From Antilocapra americana (lineage: Eukaryota; Chordata; Mammalia; Artiodactyla; Antilocapridae): a stretch of 64,000 nucleotides of DNA. Below the pieces are notes generated by a model, which did not search any database, was not told the origin of the DNA, and saw only the letters and a list, made by a program, of their open reading frames with translations. Below, one piece after another: positions 11,151-23,345 of this stretch; the stretch's first letter is position 1; each line of letters opens with the position of its first letter. The DNA lies in assembly GCA_007570785.1 (NCBI GenBank), contig ML664670.1, positions 91,304-155,303 on the forward strand, read 5' to 3'. The translations under genes and the position numbers were made by a program.

Positions 11151-11754
11151 ATTAAAATAAAATTTAACTTACTTCTCAGAAGAGTCACCTATGCTTAGGT
11201 AGGAAGGCAATACAAGGCCACAAATTTTCAATGCAGACTGCATCATAGCTTTGGGTGCTTAAACAAAGGCACTAAGTTTCTCAAATTACTGCACAAAGTA
11301 ATCTGTGAAATGAAAATCCTTGCAAACAGCAAGTGCACTCAGAGAGCACTTGAAGTACTTGGCAATCATTCTGAAGCTCTTTATTAAAATCTTAAACCTC
11401 ACTAAACCCAGCACTTTTGGATGAAAAAAAAGACTTTTTGAATTATTTGTGGAGGCCACAGGGATTGCTTCAGTTGATTCTTTAGAAGTTTTCCAGTCTT
11501 CTATGCTGCATTAATGACTATATTTGACAAAGACTTTACTGCCCATAGATTTGTGTAAATGGTTTAGTTTTACCACAATATTTCTGCTCAAGTTGTCTCA
11601 TAGAATGCATAAACTTCTCAAACATGTGAGCAAAGCTTTTTGCTCTCTGTTCAAGCTTCAATGTCCTTCAGGTTTCAAAATGAGGATATTGAGTGAAAAA
11701 TTAGAAATCTCTTCTAGTAATATCATCTTATACACACAAATAATTATACACTAA
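11151..11754. other. Unassigned sequence
   Basis: Probably continuous with 10136-10951 before the L1 insertion. No repeat family or exon was recognised. Confidence 0.45.
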
Positions 11755-12660
11755 AATGTTCATTGTCACTTAATGTAAAATATTAATATTTAGAAACAAT
11801 CTAAATGTCCCATAGTGAATTAATTATGGTATAGTTGATTATTTAATTGACTATTATGCAACTGTATACAATCATACTTACAAAGCACTTTAATGACATG
11901 TGAAAGTGCCTGTGATACAGTATGATTTTTGAAAACTGGGAAATAATGTTTTCAAAAACATCATCATCTTAACTTTCAAAAGCAGCATCATCTTAATTTT
12001 CTTATAAATTTCATGTGGAGACTGGGGGAAATAGGTATCCTCATACAAGGCTGGTGACAATCCAAAATAATCAAACATCAAATGGTGGAGAATTTGGTGA
12101 TGTCTAAAAATACTACATAGGCATTTTTACCTTTTGATTTAGTAGTCCCTCTTCTCAGAATTTATTCTGATAGTATGGCTCCAGCAATGTGAAAATACAT
12201 ATGATCAAAGTTATTTATTAGAGCATTATATATAATTATAAAATATTAGAAGCTACCCTCAGTGACCAAGCTGAGAGAGAGCTTGAATTAACTATGTTAC
12301 ATATACCCAAGTGAGTACTCTGCAAATGTAAAACAGAATGAGGAAGATCTCTGTAAACTGATATAGAGTGATTATCAGCGGGATGACATTAAGTAAAAAA
12401 AGGTAAAGTGTGAAATAGTATAAATGTATGCTATCATTTGTATGTGTGAAAGATGGAGAAATTAAAAAAAAAATGTTTGCTTCTCTTTTCAAAAAGAAAT
12501 ACAGTAAACAATGAGTTAATTACACATAGTGGAGGAAACAATGGAAAGGATACAGTAGGGAATGATACTTCTTTGAGTGTTATCTTTCTGAAAGTTTTTG
12601 CTTTTGAATGTATGCAAATGTTTTACATATTAAAATAAATGAATAAATTAAATGAAACCA
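11755..12660 (+). mobile_element. Ancient L1 (L1M), 3' part
   Basis: The plus strand follows old L1 ORF2 and 3' UTR DNA: gaaacaatctaaatgtccca near 11793, tttattctgatagtatggct near 12161, gacattaagtaaaaaaag near 12384, tatgctatcatttgt near 12427, and an A-rich end aaaataaatgaataaatt near 12632. A segment around 11936-12090 may be a separate piece. It is non-coding. Confidence 0.6.
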
Positions 12661-12751
12661 CCAAGAATGAGGAAGAAAAAATCTAAAAGTAAAAGCAAAT
12701 GGAAACAAAGGAATTAATTTTATTTCAAATGAATACCATACCCACAGTGAA

Positions 12752-12784
12752 AAGAAAGGAAATAAGGAAGGAAGGAAGGAAGGA
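12752..12784. repeat. (GGAA)n microsatellite
   Basis: Purine-rich run with about five clean GGAA or AAGG units, imperfect at its left edge. Confidence 0.85.
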
Positions 12785-12919
12785 GGAACTGAATTGGCTT
12801 AAGAATGAGGCATTTGGTGATATATTCTGAGTCGTGGGCAGGGTTGAGAGGAGTGGAGATTTCAAACAAATGTTTTCTTTTTAAAAGATTTATTTATTGT
12901 AGTGAGGTATGGAGGAAAC

Positions 12920-13147
12920 TGGGCTTTTCAGGTGGCACTAGCGGTAAAGAACCCACCTGCCAATGCAGGAGACGTTAAGAGACACGGGTTCAATCTTTGG
13001 GTTGGGAAGATTGCCGAGAAGAAGGCATAGTAACCCACTCCAGTATTCTTGCCTGGAGAATCCCATGGACAGAGGAGCCTGATGGGCTACAGTCTATGGG
13101 GTCATAAAGAGTTGGACGAGACTGAAGCAACTTAGCACTCAAGCATA
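12920..13147 (+). mobile_element. Bov-tA SINE with TSD
   Basis: Head gggcttttcaggtggcacta, B-box-like gggttcaatctt near 12986, core actccagtattcttgcctgg and 3' end agttggacgagactgaagca. An 8-bp direct repeat, gaggaaac, flanks it at 12912-12919 and 13148-13155. Confidence 0.92.
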
Positions 13148-13155
13148 GAGGAAAC

Positions 13156-13694
13156 CAATTCTTAAACTATTTTACATATATTACAGATTAGCACAAATGA
13201 GTAAAACTCATGATAGTTTTGGGAATCAGTGTTCTTACTGTGGAAAAAGGGACACAAAAATGTGAAACGTGGAGAAGGGAACAGAGGACCCTATGGAAGC
13301 AGATGAAAACTGGAGGTGTCAGTCCCTGTCTATGATTTCTAAAATGTACATATATGTGTGTACTTCTTTATATGCATGTGTGTACACAGGGGCATATGTA
13401 TGTTTGGATGCATGTTTAGATATGGGTATATATAGGCATATTTTCCTAGTGCTACCTAATAAGAAGGTCAAAGAACAAAATCACTCCAGGAGCAATGAGT
13501 ACACATAGGACCCAGATCTAGGTCTCCAATACCATTTCTTATGAAAGAGTCAGGGCTCCTTTGAGAAATGTTTGATTCCAGGTATGAGGTACAGTGGATA
13601 CAAAATAAGCCTGGAGCACCTTGTTATGTCTGAAATAAGAAAGAGTAAAGAAAATAATTGAAGATGCAGTTCACAGGGTGTAGGAACTCATTTG
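13156..13694. other. Unassigned sequence with TG/TA-rich stretch
   Basis: No repeat family or gene recognised. Between 13345 and 13443 there is a degenerate TGTA/TGTG-rich stretch that produces the open frame at 13269-13508, which I do not regard as a gene. Confidence 0.5.
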
Positions 13695-14228
13695 ATATGG
13701 CTCCTACTGGCCAAATCCAGGACAATTTGAGCATCAAAATAAATTAGAACCATAATGTATCAGCAATAGCATAGAAATTCACAAGTCCACAATCATAATA
13801 AATAGATAAATAAATGAATGGATATAGGGTTGGGTAGGAGAGCCCCTGCTTACAAAAGAATTCTGAGGACTGATTGGTAAATGTGAAGGGAATACTGGAG
13901 TTGGAAAGTCATTATTTTGCAACCATAATGATAAAAATTGGGTCAGTCAAGAATCATTAATAGATGTTAAATCCAGGGGGAAATTTGATGAGTAACAGGA
14001 TAACTTCATAACCTTAAAGTATCTCCTTGTAGATTACATATGAGTTTCAAAGGAAGAAAAAATAGCAATTGTTCACTGAAGAAATTGGAAAATATTTGAC
14101 AGAGTGATCAAAATTAACATTATCAGTATAAGACAGATGGGTAAAGTGTGATATCTTATGAAGGCTGCAAACTGGATTCTAACCATGAAGAAATATTAGA
14201 CAAACCTCAGATGAGGAATAGTTCATAC
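13695..14228 (+). mobile_element. Probable ancient L1 (L1M) 3' UTR
   Basis: Phrases such as gacaatttgagcatcaaaat near 13721, taaatgaatggatatagg, ggataacttcataaccttaa near 13999 and acaaacctcagatgaggaat at the end resemble the 3' UTR of an old L1 subfamily. It runs into the assembly gap. Confidence 0.45.
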
Positions 14229-14628
14229 NNNNNNNNNNNNNNNNNNNNNNNNNNNNNNNNNNNNNNNNNNNNNNNNNNNNNNNNNNNNNNNNNNNNNNNN
14301 NNNNNNNNNNNNNNNNNNNNNNNNNNNNNNNNNNNNNNNNNNNNNNNNNNNNNNNNNNNNNNNNNNNNNNNNNNNNNNNNNNNNNNNNNNNNNNNNNNNN
14401 NNNNNNNNNNNNNNNNNNNNNNNNNNNNNNNNNNNNNNNNNNNNNNNNNNNNNNNNNNNNNNNNNNNNNNNNNNNNNNNNNNNNNNNNNNNNNNNNNNNN
14501 NNNNNNNNNNNNNNNNNNNNNNNNNNNNNNNNNNNNNNNNNNNNNNNNNNNNNNNNNNNNNNNNNNNNNNNNNNNNNNNNNNNNNNNNNNNNNNNNNNNN
14601 NNNNNNNNNNNNNNNNNNNNNNNNNNNN
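14229..14628. other. Assembly gap (400 N)
   Basis: A run of 400 N. The flanks do not resemble one another. All long frames crossing it consist of undefined residues. Confidence 0.97.
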
Positions 14629-14700
14629 ATATCTTGAATGAGTGGTGGTTGCATGCATTTATTTTTTTCCAAATGTATGTCATTGTTTACATAAAATTGG

Positions 14701-14898
14701 GTTTCCCTGGTGGCTTAGACAGTAAAGCATCTGCCTACAATGTGGGAGACCTGGGTTCAATCCCTGGGTTGGGAAGATCCTGTGGAGAAGGAAATGGCAA
14801 CCCACTCCAGTACTCTTGCCTAGAAAATCCCATGGACAGAGGAGCCTGGTGGCCTACAGTCCAAGGGGTTGCAAACAGTCAGACACGACTTCAATTTC
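14701..14898 (+). mobile_element. Bov-tA SINE with 12-bp TSD
   Basis: The tRNA-like head has an A-box-like tggcttagac and a B-box ggttcaatcc (14754-14763). The BovA body ends cagtcagacacgacttca. A perfect 12-bp direct repeat, acataaaattgg, at 14689-14700 and 14899-14910 fixes both ends. Confidence 0.95.
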
Positions 14899-14931
14899 AC
14901 ATAAAATTGGCATATTCTAATGTGTCTAATA

Positions 14932-15820
14932 TGTATATATTGACACCCTTCTTATTTAACTTCTATACAGAGTACATCATGTGAAATGCTGGGCTGGATG
15001 AAGCACAAGCTGGAATCAAGATTGCAGGGAGAAATATCAATAACCTCAGATATGCAGATGACACCACCCTTATGGCAGAAAGTGAAGAGGAACGAAAGAG
15101 CCTCTTGATGAAGGTGAAAGAGGAGAGTGAAAAAGATGGCTTAAAATTGAGCATTCAAAAAATGAAGATCATGGCATCAGTCTCATCACTTTAGGCAAAT
15201 AGATGGGGAAACAATTGGAACAGTGACAGAATTTATTTTCTTGGGCTTCAAAATCACTGCAGACGGTGACTGCAGCCATGAAATTAAATTAGACGCTTGC
15301 TCCTTGGAAGAAAAGCTATGACAAACTGAGATAGCATATTAAAAAGCAGAGACATTATTTTGCAACAAATATAGTCAAAGCTATGGTTTTTCTAGTAGTC
15401 CTGTATGGATGGGAGAGTTGGACCATAAGAAGGCTGAGCACTGAAGAATTGATGTTGTTGAACTGTGGTGTTGGAGAAGACTCTTGATAGAGTTCCTTGG
15501 ACTGCAAGGAGATCCAACCAGTTATTCCTAAGGGAAATCCGTCCTGAATATTCAATGGAAGGACTGATGCTGAAGCCAAAGCTCCAATATTTTGGCCACC
15601 TGATGTGAAGAATTGGCTCATTGGAAAAGACCCTGATGCTGGGAAAGACTGAAGGCAGGAGGAGAAGGGGATGACAGAGGACAAGATGGTTGGATGGCGT
15701 CACTGACTCAATGGACATGAATTTGAGCAAGCTCTGGGAGATGGTGATGGACAGGGAAGCCTGGGGTGCTGTGGTCCATGGGGTTGCAAAGAGTTGGACA
15801 TGAATAAGCAACTGAACAAC
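14932..15820 (+). mobile_element. BovB (RTE) LINE, 5'-truncated, inactive
   Basis: The copy starts inside the reverse-transcriptase coding region. Conceptual translation near 15048-15150 gives the RT catalytic motif YADDTTLM followed by AESEEERKSLLMKVKEE. The thumb and C-terminal region and the BovB 3' end (agagttggacatgaataag, aactgaacaac) follow. Frameshifts and stops interrupt the frame near 15190 and beyond. BovB encodes the enzyme presumed to mobilise Bov-tA SINEs, but this copy cannot. Confidence 0.93.
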
Positions 15821-15851
15821 TGCAAATTCTGTCTACAGTTTACCTCAATAA

Positions 15852-16099
15852 GGGAGTTCCCTAGTGGTCCAGTGTGTAAGGCTTCATGCTCCCAAAGCAG
15901 GGGGATTGGGTTTGATCCCAAGTCAAGGAACTAGATCTCACATGCTGCAACTAAAGACCCTGTGTGCCACAACTGGGAAAAAAAAAAAGGGATCCCACAT
16001 GCCACAGCAAAGATCAAGGATCCCACAAGCTGCAACTAAGATCCAGTACAGCAAATAAATAATAAAAATAAAATAAATACATATTAAGAATAAATAAAA
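15852..16099 (+). mobile_element. CHR/ART2-type SINE with 13-bp TSD
   Basis: Head ggagttccctagtggtcca, then repeated units of the form gatcccacatgc(t/c)gcaac(t)aa... and an A-rich end with AATAAAATA repeats. A perfect 13-bp direct repeat, tttacctcaataa, flanks it at 15839-15851 and 16100-16112. Confidence 0.9.
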
Positions 16100-16399
16100 T
16101 TTACCTCAATAAAGTTTATTTTAAAAGGTGAAGGGAAGATGTACTCAAGGAAAATTTTTTAAAACAGAATACAACAAAATCACAGTGGTGATTCGGTGGT
16201 TCTTATTTTCACTTTTATATTTTCCTGCATTGAATATGTTTTGTCTAATGAGAAAAATCTCAGTTTTTGAAATGTTTGTTTGTGTTTAAAAGCACAGTAT
16301 TTTATTTTGTAGATGACAATAATGTGTGACATTTCAGATTCTTTTCTGAGATGTGCTGTAGTGGCAAACATATCACTCAAACAAGAGATCCGAGTTCTC

Positions 16400-16530
16400 C
16401 TTTTGATTATTAGGCAGACTGCTGTATGTTTTGTGAAGGTCGTGTGATCTCTCTGAGTTGAGTTTCTTTATCTATAAAATGAGGAGAGTTGATCTCCTTG
16501 GACCCCAAAGTTTCATGATACCTTTAGTAC
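16400..16530 (+). mobile_element. MIR SINE fragment
   Basis: The segment gtcgtgtgatctctctgagt... ctttatctataaaatgagga matches the core and downstream part of the mammal-wide MIR element. It is old and diverged. Confidence 0.6.
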
Positions 16531-16701
16531 CAATTTAAGAACAAAATATGTGAATCTTCTTAACTGTATATCTTAAGAGTATCACTAATGCCTTCACATA
16601 TTCAAAATCTTTTGTACGTTTCGAGCATTACATGTTTTTCCCTTAACCAGTAACACCATAAATACTTGAAGATCAATTTAGAGGAACTTCTAAATCCTTG
16701 A

Positions 16702-16741
16702 CAGAAAGTGTAACTTATAATCAGAAAGTGTAACTTATAAT
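16702..16741. repeat. Perfect 20-bp tandem duplication
   Basis: The unit cagaaagtgtaacttataat occurs twice head to tail (16702-16721 and 16722-16741) without a mismatch, so the duplication is probably recent or polymorphic. Confidence 0.97.
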
Positions 16742-18637
16742 CATCTTCAGTTTATTGCTTTATTTAAAGTGCTACTGATTTTATTAAAGAAAACAATCTT
16801 TTCTGTTAGTTTTCTCTGAACATTGAAAACACTGCGAGTTGTGTTAGAGACAGTAGTAACCTTCACATGTATAATCACATCAACAACCTCTTCTCCAGTG
16901 AAAGAATCATAGGCTATACATTTACATATCCACTTTTTCTTTTAGTGAAATTGGCTGTTGACTTCAGATTACATGATAATTGAATCAGAGGTCTGGTTCT
17001 AAGCGATATGTTTCCTTTGTTTTTCCATTTTTTTATTGTTTGCTTTGCTGCAAATGTATGAAAACCCAATGGTGATGAAAAGAGCTGAATTCTGACTGTT
17101 AGATGAGAAGAGCAAGCTTGTTGGCTGCAGATGCCATTTTAACTTTTCGTCTTTCATGTGTAGATTTTTCATTTGTCTGTAGTTCTTTTTCCAAGACTTG
17201 TTTTTCTCTTCAAATCAGATAAGGACTTTTCAGAAGGTAGGAATGATGAACGAAGGCTTTTCCTTTTCCATCACTACTTATATCAGATGGCTGCACTGAT
17301 GTCACAAAATAATATGGCAAAGCTCTAAATTTGATCTAGTAGCATTTTATGTTATAGAAAGTGGGGTTTTAGCTGGATCTTAAACTATTTCATTGACAAC
17401 TAAATAAATTTAGCCAATATTCTAGATATTGGTGCTATAAAAGTCTATATTTTATTTACATTTCACAATTCTGGATAAAGTCTTGTTCTGCTAATTATTG
17501 AAGAAGCCAGGAAGAAAATGGTTCAGTATTTTGTTATATTTTCACAACACTTATACATAAGACCCAGGAATCTCATTGATGTAGCAGGAAGTGACTTAAT
17601 TAGCCTAACTCCTCATGACAATACATTCTGGGAAATGTACAGTCAACTGTGATCTTTGCCTTCAACAATTTACAAATGACTTTAATATGCCTGAGAACGC
17701 TGTTCTCCATTGCCATTATGTGAAGACATTGTTCAGTGTAAGAAAACGGAAGCAGCTGGTACTATTGTGTATGCTTCAGATCACAAGAAAATGAGAGTAT
17801 ATCCTGTTTCCACCATATCCAGAAAATCTCTATTGAATCTCACAAAATTAGGGATCAAACTATTTTGAAAGCTTTTAGTTTCTCCTTATTGTAATGAAGT
17901 ATAATACTTAAGACTCTGAAATTTATTTCACTTCTGGAGATTCCTGCAATTTGGGAAAACTACTGAGAAAGCATTATTAAAACAAAACAACATGGCAATG
18001 ATCTGAGCTATAAACAGTCATGGTTTTCCTACCTTCTTTTTTAGTGAAACACAGATGTTACATTTACAACAGACCTTCTGTGGTAATGTGTTTGAGAATA
18101 AACACCAGCAGTTTCTCTGAAACTAATTTACCTGCTTTAGATTAGTAATGCTTAGCATTTTAAGAGCCTGGGAGAAACATGGGAGGAAGCAATCACTCAA
18201 TCCCTGTTACTTCATAGACATAGCAGGAAAATCACTTAAATTAAGGTTTATGCCCAAGTCCGTTTCTCACACCTACCAACAGATTGCTTACTTCGACCCT
18301 TCAAACCAGTTAAGGAAGTAAAGTACTATTTTGTTAAGCACTGACTCTTAAAGCTACAATGTCCACAGGAGATGTTTGGTGGCTGGTGAATTATTGAAAG
18401 AAGATATAGTAAGAAAAAAATAGGTTTGATATTTTAGCATGAGCTCTTGACAGATACCAACATATTGCTGCATTTTGACTTTCTATACATTGACTTCAAA
18501 CAGGATAACAGCAGCTGGCTGATTATTCTTAGATTAGAAAGCTTGCAGCGAAGGTTAAAGAAAAAATAGTTAGTGGGAACAAAATTAAACTCTATGAGTA
18601 ATATCACATAAAATGGAATTACTGAACCCTAACTCCA
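16742..18637. other. Unassigned sequence
   Basis: About 1.9 kb of AT-rich sequence with no young repeat and no recognisable exon or RNA gene. It is one of the longest repeat-free stretches in the window, so conservation analysis would be most informative here. Confidence 0.5.
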
Positions 18638-18695
18638 CATTTAGAATCACCTGGAGAGTTGTTAATAATGCCTGAACCTTGATGAAAATAAACCC
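18638..18695 (-). mobile_element. MER5-like DNA transposon, left part, split by BovB
   Basis: tttagaatcacctggagag followed by ttgttaataatgcc resembles the MER5 (hAT-type) element. A matching terminal phrase, ggttgagaatcactg, appears at about 19650-19664, just after the BovB insertion. The internal part seems to be missing. Confidence 0.4.
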
Positions 18696-18703
18696 ATGTA
18701 AAA

Positions 18704-19621
18704 TTGGGAAAGGAGTATGTCAAGGCTGTATATTGTCACCCTGCTTATTTAACATTTATGCAGAGTACATCATGTGAAATGCCCGACTAGATGAAGCACA
18801 AGCTGGAATCAAGATTGCAGGGAGAAATATCAATAACCTCAGATATGCAGATGACACGACCCTTAAGGCAGAAAGCGAAGAGGAACTAAAGAGCCTCTTG
18901 ATGAAGGTAAAAGAGGAGAGCGAAAAAGCTGGCTTAAAATTCAGCATTCAAAAAATGAAGATCGTGGCATCTGGTCCCATCACTTCATGGCAAATAGATG
19001 GGGGAAACAATGGAAACAGTGACAGAATATATTTTCTTGGGCTCCAAAATCACTGCAGATGGTGACTGCAACCCAAAAATTAAAAGACACTTGCTCCTTG
19101 GAAGAAAGGCTATGACCAACCTAGACAGCATATTAAAAAACAGAGACATTACTTTACTAACAAATGTCTATATAGTAAAAGTTATGGTTTTTCCAGTAGT
19201 TATGTATGGATGTGAGAGTAAGGACCATAAAGAAAACTGAGTGCTGAAGAATTGATGCTTTTGAAATGTGGTGTTGGAGAAGACACTTGAGAGTCCCTTG
19301 AACAGCAAGGAAATCGAACCAGTCCTAAAGGAAATCCTTCCTGAATATTCATTGGAAGGACTGATGCTGAAGCTGAAGCTCCAATACTTTGGCCACCTCA
19401 TGTGAAGAACTGACTCACTGGAAAAGACTTTGATGCTGGGAAAGATTGAAGGCGGGAGGAGAAGGGGATGACAGAGGATGAGATGGTTGGATGGCATCAC
19501 CGACTAAATGGACATGAGTTTGAGCAAACTCTGGGAGTTAGTGATGAACAGGGAAGCCTGGTGTGCCGTACTCATGGGGTCGCAAACAGGCAGACACCAC
19601 TAAGAGACTGAACTGAACTGA
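18704..19621 (+). mobile_element. BovB LINE, 5'-truncated, inactive
   Basis: It starts attgggaaaggagtatgtca in the RT region. Translation shows VCQGCILSP, then RYADDTTL near 18840, and SLLMKVKEESEKAGLK. An open frame at 18998-19240 covers part of the thumb domain (FLGSKITADGDC, LLLGRKAM, VMYGCES). The 3' end is an ACTGA-type repeat. Stops and frameshifts make it non-functional. Confidence 0.93.
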
Positions 19622-19730
19622 TTCAGGGATGGCCATGGGCATGTACAGCCATGGTTGAGAATCACTGATTTAAATAATCATGTTTTTAAGCTTGTATTTG
19701 TGATACAGCAATTTTTAATTGATAATATTT

Positions 19731-19903
19731 TTTTAAGTCTTTAATGAATTTGTTGCAATATTTCTTCTTTTTTAGAATTCTTTTTATTTTCATTTTTTGG
19801 CTGTGATGTATGTGGGATCTTAGCTCCCTGAGCAGGGATCTAATTCATATCTCCTGCATTGGAATGCAAAGTCTTATCCACTGGACCACAAGAGAAGCCT
19901 CTA
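19731..19903 (-). mobile_element. CHR-type SINE with 14-bp TSD
   Basis: Reverse-oriented element: T-rich tail with tctttaatgaatttgttgc, then gctgtgatgtatgtgggatc and cttatccactggaccac. A perfect 14-bp direct repeat, aattgataatattt, flanks it at 19717-19730 and 19904-19917, which shows that the tail-side sequence belongs to the inserted unit. Confidence 0.88.
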
Positions 19904-20021
19904 AATTGATAATATTTAGTAACTTATTTTAAAATATTTTTCTCTACTTAAAGAGGACTTGCACAGTTCAAGGGTATTTATTTAACAGAGCAATACAATG
20001 CTAAAACATATTTTAACTATG

Positions 20022-20125
20022 ATCACCGTGTCTGGCACATGATATAAACTCAATAAATGTTAGTTTCTTTTTTGTTTTTTTCCAACAAGTCTCTGTATTT
20101 ATATATGCACACACACACACAAACA
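20022..20125 (+). repeat. MIR/L2-like 3' end and (CA)n
   Basis: gtctggcacatgatataaact and caataaatgttagt match the 3' tail shared by L2 and MIR elements. A short CA run follows at 20107-20121. Confidence 0.45.
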
Positions 20126-22699
20126 TATACATGGTAGTTACATGAGACTGAATAAATGACTTTTTCCCATGAATATATGAAATCATTCTCATTTTCTATT
20201 ATTATTTGAATGACAACCAATTGTTTCCCACAAAGAAAAACTCCTAATTTTAATTTTAGCAGGCTTTTCTAAGACTTTCTTATTTGCAGTTACAAAAAGA
20301 GTAAGACATCTGTATCATATTATTTTTGGTTGCAAGTAACAAAAACTAAAATAACAAAGGACACTTATTTGCTCAATTTTCTGAAAATTGCAAAGGTGTT
20401 TATGTTGTAGCTTGGTGTGGATTGCTTCAAGTTAGAGTTGATTCAGTAGAGTAAAAATGTCACCAAAAGCACATTTTTTTTTGTATCTCCACTCTGCCTT
20501 TCATGTGGCTGGCTTATTTCTGGGGCTACCTTCCCTTGCTCTTTCAAGATGGGTGTCAATGCAACCTGGGCCATAGGCCTCCTAGTTCTTTTTCAAGGAG
20601 CCAGTAAGAACTTCTCTGCTTCCAACCACAAAATAAAGTCCTGGGCAACACTCTTAGACCAAGGAGGTCACATTACAAGGTCATTCTTAACCAATAATTG
20701 GTCCAAAAAGAATGGGGTTATGTTGATTGGTTTGAGTAGGCCCAGAACTGGAGTCAAGAGCTTGGGTGGGGTTGACCAGTCCCACCCAAATGACATGGTT
20801 GCCTCCTGAGTGTTTATGATTGTAATTTTGGGAGCAGTAGGGTGATGGTAAGCAGATAGATTGCAGGGAAAGGAATCACCAGTGTCTACTACATTGATCA
20901 AAATGATATATTTTAAACAGCTAAACAAACAATTATTAAAAAGCCAGACTTTAAGAACAGGTATGAATATTTTTTGCTCTCCAACATCTCTGGTTATATT
21001 ATTAGATGGGATTAAGATGCAACACATATTTTCCCTTTTAGATTCACAGAGTATGTAAGATATCCAGTACAACACCATTCTATATAAATTTGTATATCCA
21101 CATCATCTATAATTCTGAGTAAGTTGAAAACAATTTTTCCACTCCAACATCCCTTGTCTTATTCAAATATTACATTGGAGATAATACATATCGTTCAAAA
21201 GTACCTAAATTTTCTCCCACCAAGATGCTCTTAGTATTTCAGTAATAATTTTGGTGGGACTTTAGGTCAAAATAAATAGTAATATGTAAGAGTTCATTTA
21301 TTAAGTTGTTATATCCAGACAACTTAATAGGTATTTTTGTGCTAATAATTTAGTAGCCATTTGGAAAAGATAATACATATAAGTTTAAAGAAAAAAGAAT
21401 TTTTATTTCATCTGTATTATTTAAGGATGTATTTGCCTGCTAGGCTCTTTATATCCCCAACCTTGGAATCATTCTAGATACTACTACCCTCATTTATTGT
21501 CCCACATTAATTTTTGTACAGTACTTGCTTTTTATCACAGTAACTGCCAAAATCCAGCTTAACAAAGATATGATATAATCAAAGAGAATTTCATGTGATC
21601 TAACGATGAAACTGAACTACTTTGGACTAGTAGTTTGAACTGCATCTTACAGATGTTGGTGGACTTCTTTTGAAAATTTAGCACATTTCTTTGTGTCTTG
21701 GTTTGCCTTGGTGCACAGTTTGGGAGATGAGATTATAGTTATAACAGAAGTAAATAAAAAATACCAGGAGATGACAATCAGTGTTTAAAAAAGGAAATTA
21801 CTATATCCATCTTTCTAATATCTTCTTAAGAAGTATTTGATTCATATAACAAAATTCTTATTTGTACCTTTTTTTTGCCAAAAACATTAAGAGAAAAAAG
21901 TACACTATATAAATTAACCTTTGGAATTTATAAAACCCTCTACTACTTCAATAATTTAGTATTCTATACTCAAGATTATGTTTAAATCACAAATTTCTTT
22001 TTGTAAGGAATGAAAAATGAGGACAAGCTAGTCTAGGAGTAAGTAACAGCTTCACGTTACTGTAGATTTGAAATTTTAGTACATTTCTACCCAAAACATT
22101 ACCAGTACTAATGATAACAACTGCTGGGCCCAGTCAATCTTCTGAACTAACCCACTGGCCTTACCAACTTATCTCACATTTATGATTAGGGAGATATTAG
22201 AACATAAAAATTCATCCCCTCTGCATTTCCTTTTACAGTGGCCAATTGTCACAGAATTAGGACAGATAGAGTATTTTTTTTCCCTCCAAAAAAGAGAGCA
22301 ATACAAACTCATAGGCTAATGTATCACAGTAAGAATTTAGGAGAAAAATCAATTGTCAGTAAGATACTTTGTAATAAGTCTTATAGTATCACCTTGTTTG
22401 GCTGCTATATACTGCAAAAAGAAGAGAAGTCAATCAAAATGGCATGAATGATTAATGCATTTCATACAAAGCCCACGATATCCTCAGAATATGCTTGCTA
22501 AGGTGCTGCAGTGATAAGAAGGCAAACAAATGATAGAGCTCAAGTAAGGAGTTTCAGGAGTTCTTAATAGGGACACATGTAGTTAATTTCTTAAGTTTCT
22601 GTTGACTATACAAACTGAAGTACTAATATCAGAATACCTGTTGTAAGGGGAAAAATGACATTTAGATTCTAGGTGGAAGGTGTGAAACTGGGGCTATGT
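20126..22699. other. Unassigned sequence
   Basis: No clear element. The part 20330-20830 has features of an old mammal-wide repeat (aagtaacaaaaac, ccaataattggtcc) that I cannot name. The open frames at 20549-20809 and 20668-21078 lie on opposite strands of it and show no domain. Confidence 0.45.
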
Positions 22700-22995
22700 A
22701 GTAGATTTTATTATTGAATAATCCTATAAGAGGATTATGTATTCTGCTCTGCTAACATATGATATGTTTTAGCCAAATGATGTGTGTCACTTTTTACCCG
22801 AAATTTTAATATTAAATATGTGTTTTGCCATATGCCTCTGCCACAATGACCAACACTATTCCAGGCTGAGGCTGCTCCCTCAATGTAGAGCAGAGCCTCA
22901 TCTAACCTTTGATGGGGATGGAATGACTGAACCACTGAGATATTCATGGTGTTTGTCACTTCAATATTACCTAAATCATCTCAACTGATGCAAGT
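22700..22995 (+). mobile_element. Probable old LTR (ERVL-MaLR/MLT-like)
   Basis: tgatatgttttagccaaatg, gatgtgtgtcactt, ttccaggctgaggctgctcc and agagcctcatctaacc resemble in order a mammal-wide LTR family of MLT type. The family and limits are uncertain. Confidence 0.45.
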
Positions 22996-23239
22996 TTTTA
23001 GCCTTTAGTGTTAGCATAAGCTAAATGTGGGAAAACAAAGAAGAATTTTTTAAAAAGCGATTTCTTTCATAATGGTTATATTAAGGTTTTATAAGCAGAT
23101 GAAAAACTCAGGTATTGGAAATGGTGAAAAAGGAGAGAAAACCTTGGTAATAACTCCCCCTTGTTAGAATCCATGGCCTGGGACTACAATGAAGCATCAT
23201 AGCTCTCGTGATTAAACTGGAACCGCCACTATCACACAT

Positions 23240-23345
23240 TTTCTCTAAGTTAGTTGCTCTTTAACACACAGCTAGTAAGGGACACACGGCTAGTAAGGGA
23301 CAGGCTCAAAATGTGTTGCCTTCAGTCACACTGTCACCTGAACAT
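23240..23345 (-). mobile_element. MIR fragment with an internal 18-bp duplication
   Basis: The cacacagctagtaagg motif is the reverse of the MIR core. It is duplicated in tandem: 23264-23281 and 23282-23299 are identical except for one base. Confidence 0.6.

Noticed and set aside
14701..14775. tRNA-like sequence with A and B boxes
   Set aside because: It is the tRNA-derived head of a Bov-tA SINE followed by the BovA body; no functional tRNA gene is expected.
14148..14984. 278-codon plus-strand frame and three minus-strand frames of about 150 codons
   Set aside because: They consist mostly of undefined residues from the 400-N gap, and the defined part is Bov-tA SINE.
15355..15811. Minus-strand frames of 109 and 139 codons
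   Set aside because: They are antisense to a BovB. The same antisense peptides recur at 19168-19500, 33624-34133 and 54655-54999, as expected for a repeat.
20549..21078. Overlapping frames of 86 (plus) and 136 (minus) codons
   Set aside because: They lie opposite each other with no domain, no splice or start context of note, in what looks like old repeat DNA.
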